Positions 1 to 9,501 of a DNA stretch of 25,133 nucleotides are shown in pieces. Source of the stretch: Elysia marginata (Eukaryota; Mollusca; Gastropoda; Plakobranchidae); assembly GCA_019649035.1 (NCBI GenBank), contig BMAT01003506.1, positions 8,461 to 33,593 of the forward strand. Direction: 5' to 3'. Each line of letters opens with the position of its first letter. Position 1 is the stretch's first letter. The position numbers and the translations under genes are program-made. The notes under the pieces were generated by a model. The model did no database searches. It was not told where the DNA came from and was given only the letters and a program-made list of their open reading frames with translations.

Positions 1-39
1 TAACTTCTTTTGTGTCTTTTCATGTCTCATCTCTGCCAG

Positions 40-427
40 ATACAGCAGCGTACAAGGCAAGACAGCATAAAATGTTCGACGTGGCCTGAACCCCTCGGGT
101 GTACGTCAAACTCTCTACTTCTAGGCCACCATTGTATACACACTCGTATCAGCCAGCCCACAGTGCTGAAATCACTAAGACTATCTCAGTCACTCTATCA
201 TCGGCTCACGAAACCTTCAACTCAAACACACAGAACACGGCTGCAGCCTAGTTTAACCCTCCCAGGACACGACGTTTAAAAAAAAACTTGCTCTATATCA
301 AACCACTCCCTGTTCTTATCCAACGTCTCGAACTGCAAAGCGCACTGACACCAGGCGGACAAGCGTCCACCATCTACACTGACCGCTACCTAAGCTTGTG
401 GTCAAGCAGTTACTGTAGACCACCACG
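40..427 (+). other. probable 5' UTR of the SLC4 gene
   Basis: This stretch is clearly richer in G+C than the intron after 540 and runs into the first coding exon without an evident intron. A good acceptor (tctcatctctgccag, ending at 39) suggests that the transcribed exon may begin at 40, which would put the promoter and a non-coding first exon outside the window. TAG at 416-418 is in frame with the start at 428. I see no convincing TATA or initiator, so a transcription start inside this region is not excluded. Alternatively, bases 40-89 could end the last exon of an upstream gene, since one frame reads TAAYKARQHKMFDVA then stop. Confidence 0.45.
72..89 (+). promoter_or_regulatory. short upstream ORF (5 codons) in the putative 5' UTR
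   Basis: ATG at 72-74 reads MFDVA then TGA. It is the only ATG between the candidate acceptor at 39 and the main start at 428. If the UTR is as drawn, this is the single uORF and could lower or tune translation from 428. Confidence 0.3.
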
Positions 428-539
428 ATGAGCAGTCCAGTGTCATCCTCAAACCCGTCCCACGTGGACCCGGGCATGCCTGTGAGGGATCATGGATCCT
501 TCGCATCTTTCCACGTACCCAGCCAGGCCGACATATCTG
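428..539 (+). CDS. SLC4 coding exon 1: N-terminal appendage (residues 1-37 and part of 38)
   Basis: The ATG at 428 is the first in-frame Met after the TAG at 416-418 and has A at -3. It encodes [18 protein letters not shown] and ends in SQADIS, then G followed by a consensus donor (gtgaga at 540). The phase-1 end joins the phase-1 start of the exon at 1391 to form GAT (Asp). The sequence is Ser/Pro-rich and has no recognisable homology, as expected for the variable N-terminal appendages that SLC4 genes swap by alternative promoters and splicing. A different first exon upstream of the window could also exist. Confidence 0.75.
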
Positions 540-3500
540 GTGAGACTGCGTTTGATAACATAAAAATGTTGATTTTCTCTTAAAATAGCTGATTTTAAGG
601 GAAAATGCTATTTTGTTAAACTGCAAATTTTATTCAATTACTTAGTTTTTAAAAATTAGAAATGGTGGTTTTGTTAATTTGATTTCAAAAAGCTGATTTT
701 GTTAGAAATGACGATTTGTTAGAAGTGCTGATTTTTAATAGAAATGGTGATTTTTGTTAGAAATGCCGATTTTGTTACAGGAGCTGATCATGAAGGCTGA
801 TGAGTCTATTTATGATTTGTACACTATTAGAGTGAAGTTGTATTAGATCCCACCCGTCCTTGGCAAAAGTAAGGATTGATTCAGTGCAAGTGTGAAATAG
901 TGGGAAAGCTAATGGTTGGCTGTACTGGTGTTATGCCTGGCCTATTATAGCTGAAACCTTAGCCAGCAGAGTATCTAAATGTATAGTAATTAGAAGATTA
1001 AGTGAACCATCTTTTTTTTAATTTGGTCTTCTAAACCTTTTTAAACAGTGTTAAAAATGCCCTCTAAAGTGATGTAAGATTAAATGTCATATGTGAGTCG
1101 ATAATACAGCTCTGAAAAGGCAAATGAAGAGTGTAGGCATTAGTACATATTAACCACTTATAACTTTTTATTTGATTGAAATACGGTATCTCAAAACGTA
1201 CCTTTTATTTAGCTTCTTTGAATCCAACTCTTTCGAAATCTGAATGAGTAACTGAGAGAGGAAGATAAATAGGAGGAGAGGGAGAAAATAGAGATACGCA
1301 ATGGAGGGAGAGTATTTAAAACGCACACCTACTTTCTCACCATGTTTAATCTAACGCGGTGATTGTGGCCGCCATCTTGGATATGCTCAGATCACCGGAA
1401 GCAAGACACTGTCTACATCGGACTGCACATGCCCCGCCAAGAGCGACGCCGCCGGAGAGGTCACAAAGGTCACAGGCATCGGGGTCACGAGAGTTCACGT
1501 CCGCCACCACAAGAATTCACCGAAGGTGAGAGAGGTCTGGAGGGAGGTGTAAAAAGGGAAGTGTAGAGGCAGTCAGACAGGAAACTGCAAAGGGAGTCAC
1601 AAGGAGAGAAGCATAGAGTCATGGAGAATGAGGGCAGTGTAGGGACTTGGAGAAAGAGGGGAGTCTTGTGGAGATAAAGGCTGAAAAAGAGACGGTAGAA
1701 ATGGAGGATAGACATTTCGGGAGCGAAAAAAGATTCTTAGAGCTCAAGTTCATGTAGGGTCAGAGAGGGGTAGTTCGGGAGAGGAACGTTATTTGACCAG
1801 GGAAGTTAGATGTTGAAAGAGAGACAAAAAGAACTCATGACACAGAAGGAGTGCAGGAAAAGATCGTGCGAGAGAAAAGATTCCTGGTGTCGGTACCTGC
1901 GCTAGAAACAGAATTTGAAGAAGTCTCTGTCGTCAGATAAAGCAGTGAACACATAGGGAAGACAGCACAGTTAAAGAAATAATGGGATGCGGGCAGTGAA
2001 TATAGCTGAAACATTTTATCTAAACATTTTCTTAACCCATTATCTTTTACAAAAAATTATCTGGTGTGCTCTTCAAGTTTCGTCTTGTTTCAATTTGCCT
2101 ATTTTGACCAAGACCTCTATTTGAGCCCGTGTGGTTTTTTTTATTTTTAACACCCTATGATTTGGGCAGAAAGACAAAGCTTTTTAAACATGTTTATATC
2201 TATCTTTCGGGATGATTTGCTTATTTACTTATACTGTAACCAGAGGTTTTACTGATGCTCATCATCTTGTTTTGCTATTAATGCTTCCCCCTTCCCATTA
2301 TAACTCCCTATGACACCAACTGTGAAGACCATTTAATGGTACCAGGCACGGAAGGTAACTCTTATTGAATCGTGCAGGAAGTAGGCAGAGTTGCTCGCCC
2401 TTATTTTTTCAGATTAGTTGCTCATTCTTTAACTCTTTTGTATTCAGTAAAATATTGCTTTTGATTTTAACAAATAAATATCAGCTTCTTTATGCCTGAT
2501 ATAACTCTGCATGACTGGGGCTCTGACGCATTTTAGAAGACATCTTGGGGTGTGAGGAAAAATTTTTATCTCCCTTGCTAGAGATTTACGACAAGCTATT
2601 AGTAGCGTAACTGTTTCTTAGAGTTGTTCTTTGTATAAGCATCTTAGGGAGCTTAGAGGACGTAAATCTCATAAAAAATGCTGAGAGTTGTTTCAAAATA
2701 CTCTATATAAATATAAAATGAAGTCAGTTCTTTGCATTCTCAAACCACTATGGTTATTTTGGCAGAAAAACTTGCTTTTCTTATTCTATAAAAAGAGTTT
2801 GGGTGCAAATCTCAAAGTTGGAGCCTCTTAAAATTCTTTTTTGTGTCTTCTCATATGCTATAATCAGTTAAGAGGGCAGCGCATGTCTTGATATTCGTCA
2901 TTTGTACTAAAAAGCATTACATGCCATAGGATCGTGTGTCAACTACGATACTAAGTATTTTTTATTAGGCAAATAAACAAAACTCGTATCGTCCGGGCGG
3001 AAATTCTCCAATAAAGATGTTCCATGCTACCTCGTCCAAGTGTCAAATAAGTTCACAATAGGTCATAGGTGAGCATTACTCTGCTTCTGTCTCAGGAGTT
3101 TATTCGTTGTATATATCAGCCTTTTTCTTTTAAAAATAAACTAACAAGGAGCAAGAATTTGGTTCATGATATAAGTAAACGCCCTTTCGTTTACGTTGTG
3201 TAGAGACCCAACGTTCTCTCTGCTTTAATATTTTGTCTTAATGCATAAAAATTTATTGTGATAACCGTGAACGCTGCTTCTCTCTCTTCTCGAACTGTTT
3301 ACAAAGGTGATAATTATTTAAAATGATAATCGTAATCGCTGTTTCTCTTTCTCTCTTGGAAATGTTTACGAAATTAATAAATAACATTTTGTTATGATAA
3401 TCGTAATTGCTGCTTCTCTCTCTACTGGAACTGTTTACGCCTGAAGGTTTATCCGCTAAAGGAAAAGGTAGACAACTAATAAATTAGTGATGTTCGTCTT

Positions 3501-6500
3501 AATGAACTTTTTCCTTGGTAGCTCTAACTAGCTTTTATATTGTAGTTCCCGACACCGGAGATTAAAACAGATGTATGTACGTCATGATTGTTTGCTTTTG
3601 TTTGCACCATCATATTTATTATGACAGTTTAGTTCTTTCATCGTTTTGGTTTCGTATCACAATTTTTTTTAGAGCAAAACAGTTTTTTTTTAAATTTATT
3701 TTGTTTTCTCATATGCTTTTTAGTATTTTCTTAATTGTTAAGATATCAGGAAAATTCTTTCACTAAACGTTGACTTCCAAACAAAAGGCGTATAACAAAG
3801 ATAAACATTATAAACATACAATTCTCAAAAAAGTAAGGTCATCTATACTATCTGAAAAGAGTAAAAAATGTTTGAACTTTTTGAAGCCTTCAACCACCAA
3901 ATGCAATCTGAAGATTTTTCATATTGCTCGAAGCAGGCAAAAATGTAACCCGTTTTTAATGGAAAAGAGTATGGCTGCCTGTTAGGCACTCAAATATTAT
4001 AACTGTCTTTGGCTAAGTACCCATTTAAGTGTAGAACCACACCGGCGTCGAGACTGGCTGACAAACCGTGCCATTGGGGTTTCGGCCTGTGCTACTGCGG
4101 CCATGGCCTAACCATGAATAAAGTTGGTACAAGCCAACCCCCCCCCCCTTAAAAAAAAAACCAAACAAACAAACAAAAAACAAAACAAAACAAACCAAAA
4201 CAAAACAAAACAACAACAAAAACAAAAACAACAGCGACAAAGTAAACAACCTGAAACCATCGGTTCCTGCACTGGTGTGGCTCTACTTTTGAGGTGAAGG
4301 TCTGAGGAAGATGCAGGGAAATTGCTCTCCCATGGAAACTAGAGCATGAGTCGTGCTAGGAAACATGCAACTGCCAGATCACGAGTCCCATGCCCTAACT
4401 ACTGAGTCACGCTACCCCCAAAACAAAGTCTGTAAAGGTCCTTCTAAAAAAACCTTTTGAACTTAATGTTCTAACTAGGCCTGTGTATTACTGTTTAATT
4501 GTACCAATGGGTTCTATTTTTTTTTAATTTGGACTTTAGTTTGGTACTTAAAAATGGGATCGCTCTTAAGCCTTTTAGTAGTATTTTTCATAGTTTAAAG
4601 GTGCATGAGGTAGAAGAGGGAATGTTTCTCCTTATTTTTTCTTTTCTTTTCTTTTTCTTTTTTTTCATCACGCGAAACTGTAGGAGAACCAGTGCTTGTT
4701 ACCTTTCGCCTTGTTAATGTCCTCACCTAGTTATTTAAACAATGAAAAACTATATGAAAGACATTGGAAACCTTAATACAAATTGATAACTCTTTTCGTG
4801 AATTGCTAAAAGATGTAAATAATCATATCTTTATAGTATCATGAATAGAAAGACACAGATCTTGAATTCCTGTCCTTAGGAGCAAGGGAAGTAAATGTGT
4901 CAATGATATATAAAATGAGCAAGGGAAGTAACTGTCCTTGTGAAATTCAAAATGAGCAAGGGAAGTAACATTAATAAAGAAAGAAAAAAAATAAGTAAAA
5001 AAATATGATTATGTATACCCCCTGCATTAACGTGTTGTAGCTATGAATGTTCTTAGATCTTAGTCTTTAGTTTTGTTTGATTTGATTTTGGATTTTATGA
5101 CCTTTGAATTTCTCTTATTTATAGCATAGACCACCCTCTGTTTATTGTGTAAAACTTTACTATGAACTCAAGACTTTTTTATGCTTCAAACAGAACCTTT
5201 TAGTTTAGTTATATTCTTTTTTTTGTTTTTTGTTTTATTTCGTTGGAGCCTGTTTTTGTAAGATATTTTATAAAGCCTGTATTTTACCGTTCCCTTGACA
5301 ACCCGTTTTTCCTAGCAGCTTGTTGAGTGAGCATGCCATAAAATCGTGTCAAAGTCAAGTACTGGACGATTGGAGTGGATATAATAAAATACTGGATGAT
5401 CGAGTGGATTTTATAATAAACCTAACGCTTTTCTTTCCAGAACCTCTTATATCCGTTTATAAAGTCATAAACTGTAACCCCTAGTTAAATGCATCACAGC
5501 TAGTCCAACGGTGCTCGATTTCACGGTGTTTAGATTTAAAAGCTTTGGTTGTTCGGCCAATGCCGTTTTCTGAACTTTTAAACGTTGAAAACTGAATAAA
5601 ATTACCAAAAAATATGTGAAAGATGTTAAAGTTTCTTTTACTTTAAAATACAGAAAAAAAGAATTCTAATCTACCTTTAAAAGACTCTGTCAAACCAAAA
5701 ATCGCACATTATCGTCATTTGGATTGGCCTCGAGGCATACATGTACAAATGTTTTAGGTTTATAGTTAAGTGCTGATTGATAAAAACTGCCATCTCTAAT
5801 GGCAACTAAAATACACTGAGAATGGAAAAAAAAGCTTTCTTTTAAGATCGTGTGTCATTTCTATGTCAACTTTTTATCCTTGTAAATTTGGCAAAATTTA
5901 GTCTTAGATATGTAGTAGTACACTCTCCTATCCAATGTTATCCTGTATCAAAGCAGTCAATCAATATTATGTTTTGGCGTTTCTGTGAATGCCCATAAAT
6001 GTATTTACATTACAGGGAATATTCTTAGTATCAGCTTTAAATCACTCATAATGCTGATACCTTGATTTTAAGCAAATATCGCATAATTAAAGAAATTTCA
6101 GCTATCCCCCTGCCTCATTTTCTCTAAACTTTTGTTTTTCTGTCTTCAACCCTCTCTCTAGTTATCTCAAGATGACCACTTGATTCTCTTTCTACTGTGT
6201 CTGTATGTGCCTACTCCATCTCTGTCAGCATGATCCTCATTGATCTTCATATACAGATGTCACAATAACTACCTCCTTCTTTTTCTCAGATGTATGCCAG
6301 GGAAACAGCCCATCCAACTTTATATTTGTCTTAACTACCTTTGCCTCCTTCTGTGCCATGCCAACTATCCTAATCAAAATACTTTTGAAGCATCTCATTT
6401 TTCGCCTTTTCAAAACGTTTTGCCATCTCTTCCTCTTTGTAAGCTCTCCTCACAATCATGACTACTTCGTTTGTCTCAAAGATCTCTAATTTCTTTATCT

Positions 6501-9457
6501 TCATTTAATCTTCAATTCATCTTGTCTATATTAACAAACAAATATGTTAAAATATTGTCTTTGATTTGTAGTGCAAAGTTCTTCGTTATTTTTATTCAAT
6601 GTCATATTCTATTCGAAAAAAATACTTTTTGTTTATTCCTTAGACAATTTCTTTTACAGTATTTTAGCGCCATCGAGCACTGTTTAATTGGATTTTACGC
6701 ACTCTACCAAAAAAAAAAATATATTTTTTTTTACTTTTGACATTACGCCTTCTAAAAATTTTCATATTTCTTTCTTTGAACATTCGAACTAAAAACCTAT
6801 TTACCTTTGAACCACCGTTTCTTGTTTCATACATTAATGTCCTATCATTCCTCCCACACCCCCATTACTTGACCACTATCCAGCCGCCCCTCCATCGGCC
6901 CGTGTACAGTTCCTGCTTGGGGAGGATGATGAGGCGCATGAGACTCACGACATCTTCTGTGAGATGGCCGAGCTGTTTCCCGCGGGCGACGAGAAAGAGT
7001 GGAAGGAAACAGCCAGGTAATGTACTTCATCTGGAACCAAGTTAAACATTATTTAGTAAGCTAAATTTTCCGGGTCTAATAGGCCTACTCCACGTACTGC
7101 TGTTCCGGACAGGTTTTTCTAACTGCAGCCAGGCTTCAGTTTCACTGAAGTTCAACTGCAGTTTGATCGTTTGACTGAACATATAATCGGATTTTTTAAA
7201 CTGCAGTCGGACTTTATGCATGAATAATATGCCTTCCAACAGAGCCGTGACCCAGATTACTACACACTCGCGCTACGCGAAACACACACCAGGCCATCAA
7301 TTACTGAAGCAGAGACGCAACGTCCGATAAAAATTTCTGGCTAAATATTTCTCGGTCTGAGACTAGACTACAGTTATTCCGGACGCATGACGCAATACTG
7401 ACGATTGTTTGTGATCACACGCGCCGGTTTAACTACAGACTCGTTTCAGTTTAACTGCAGTCAAAAATCTGTCCGAAATAACTGAAGATGGAATAAGCTG
7501 TAAGAGTACAGACGAAAGTCATAAGCCGCAATCACCATTTAAATGCCTCTCAGCTAGTCCAAAGGCACAAAAGTCCAAAGAAGTCGCGATGTTTCCATTA
7601 CAAAGCGTTGGTGTTTCCTCTGTACTCTTAGAGCTGGAATGTTTACCTTACTTGTAGGGGATAACATCTGCACATTTTCCTGCTCTTCATCTGCAGGTTG
7701 TTTTATTTCTTTATCCCTTTCTATGTCTTCGTTCTTTCCCCCTTTGTCTGTTTTAGGGCGAGGAAAAGAAGATGTGAACCGTTACGGTAAAGTAACAAAA
7801 GACCACTCTCCTTGTTTTTTTTGTAAATCTTCTCCTTAGCCACTTACTACTCTTATTCTTTTTCGGGATGAGAAATGGTGGGTAGGAAGTTATTAAAAAT
7901 TTGTTTGAACAGAAAAAAACATAACGCGTCTGAAATACCCTTCATGCAATGTTAGATATTATGTTGTCAGATATTGTGAATTAGACCTGGAGTTTCTTAA
8001 ACTATAGATTTGGTTCTCCTAAATTATTTAGGTGCTCTTAAACTATAGATTCGGTTCTCTTAAACTATAAACTTGGTTCTCTTAAACTTTAGATTAGGTT
8101 ATCCTAAACTATAGATTTCGTTCTCTTAAACTTTAGATTAGGTTATCCTAAACTACAGATTTGGTTCTCTTAAACTGTAGATTAGGTTCTTTTAAGGTTC
8201 TTAACTTCAGCAGATAAGGAGTAGACATCACTCTGAGAATAAAAACCCCAACAAATTTAAGCCCCTTTATTGATTTCCCATCTTTCTAGCATTATTATTC
8301 TTACAAATCTCATTAACTTGTGTCAGTCAGACACTCTCGTTTTAAAACAGCTCCTGTGCAAAGGCTTAGAAAAGAATGACCTTGATCTTTACATAAAGTA
8401 AAATATTAATCATACGTCTAGTATCGTTAATCAGGGATGTAAATTTTCCAGATTACAAGTTGAACTAAATTTCAAAATTTCTTGTTTAAATTTGACATCA
8501 CTTGTCGCCTTCCACATCCTACTTCTCCAGCCTAGACACGTGTTGCGTCGTGGTCTAGTGGTAGACGCTCGGCTTTCGGATCGAGAGGTCGGGAGTTTAG
8601 TTCTTGAGAAAGACTATTTAATCACATTTCTTCTCCTCACTCATGCGTTACACGAGTTCCCGACTATAAGCAGTGAAAGATCTTGCCAGAATACTAGAGT
8701 GATGCGCTTAACTAGTTGCTCCACTGTGAGTTCAGAAGGCATTTTGGTTGGGAATGGCCTGTCGGGGAACCCATGTAAAGCGCTTAGAGCACATTAGTGG
8801 ATAAGCGCTATGTAAAAACGCTCTTCTACTTTTACATCGACTGCTTCTCATGTTCTAATCTTACACTATATATACTTTCTGTTCATCATAACCTGGGTTT
8901 CAAACGAATAAACTAGAACCTTGACCTCTCCAGGTGGATCAAGTTCGAGGAGGATGTGGAGGAGGGAGGAGAGAGGTGGTCCAAGCCACACGTGGCCACA
9001 CTATCTCTCCACTCGCTGTTTGAACTGAGGTGTAGTCTCCTACAGGGCACTTGTCTGCTTGAGATGGAGGCCAACAGTATCGAGCAGATTGCTGGTAAGT
9101 ATTCGGTCTTAGAACACTTCAATGGGATTCTTCCTCCCTTACATCCATAAAACGTAGAAACATCCATGTATAAAAATGCGGATTGTACCGACGTTGGAAT
9201 AATCAATGAACAAACAAACCGTCCAACTTACCAAAGAATCAGTCAGTTATTCAATCAACCATGAATCAATCCATCCGTCATAAAGTCAATCCATCAATAA
9301 ATAAATTTATCATTCATCAATCGATCCATCTATCAATCAAGCAGGCTATCAACCAAACAAAGCATCATGTAGGCAAACAAACAAAATGTCAAACAATTAA
9401 TCATCCAACCTATAAAAATATTCAATCAGCCAGGGAATCAACTTATCCTTCTATCTC

Positions 9458-9501
<44 letters not shown>

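Larger units (their letters stand above)
1526..6883 (+). other. intron 2 (5.4 kb)
   Basis: AT-rich intron with a 3-copy tandem repeat (3240-3440), a minus-strand SINE (about 4253-4420), a 3-copy short repeat (4878-4965), one member of a dispersed repeat pair (5461-5560) and a pyrimidine-skewed stretch (6100-6500). I find no supportable exon in 1890-3230 or 5560-6880. Confidence 0.7.
7017..8933 (+). other. intron 3 (1.9 kb)
   Basis: It contains a foldback element (7081-7500), the second dispersed repeat copy, a 22-bp minisatellite (7990-8195) and a plus-strand SINE (8543-8835). No exon is visible. Confidence 0.75.

Noticed and set aside
394-481. Alternative reading of exon 1 in another frame ([17 protein letters not shown]) ending at a gtgagg donor
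   Set aside because: Phase would fit exon 2, but there is no start codon and no convincing acceptor, whereas the ATG-428 frame has a start, an upstream stop and a better donor.
6290-6470. Strong acceptor (tctttttctcag) followed by about 60 open codons
   Set aside because: No good in-phase donor and a T/C-skewed, non-homologous translation; phase does not suit the intron.
8492-8797. 101-codon open frame
   Set aside because: Lies over the tRNA-derived SINE; no protein similarity.
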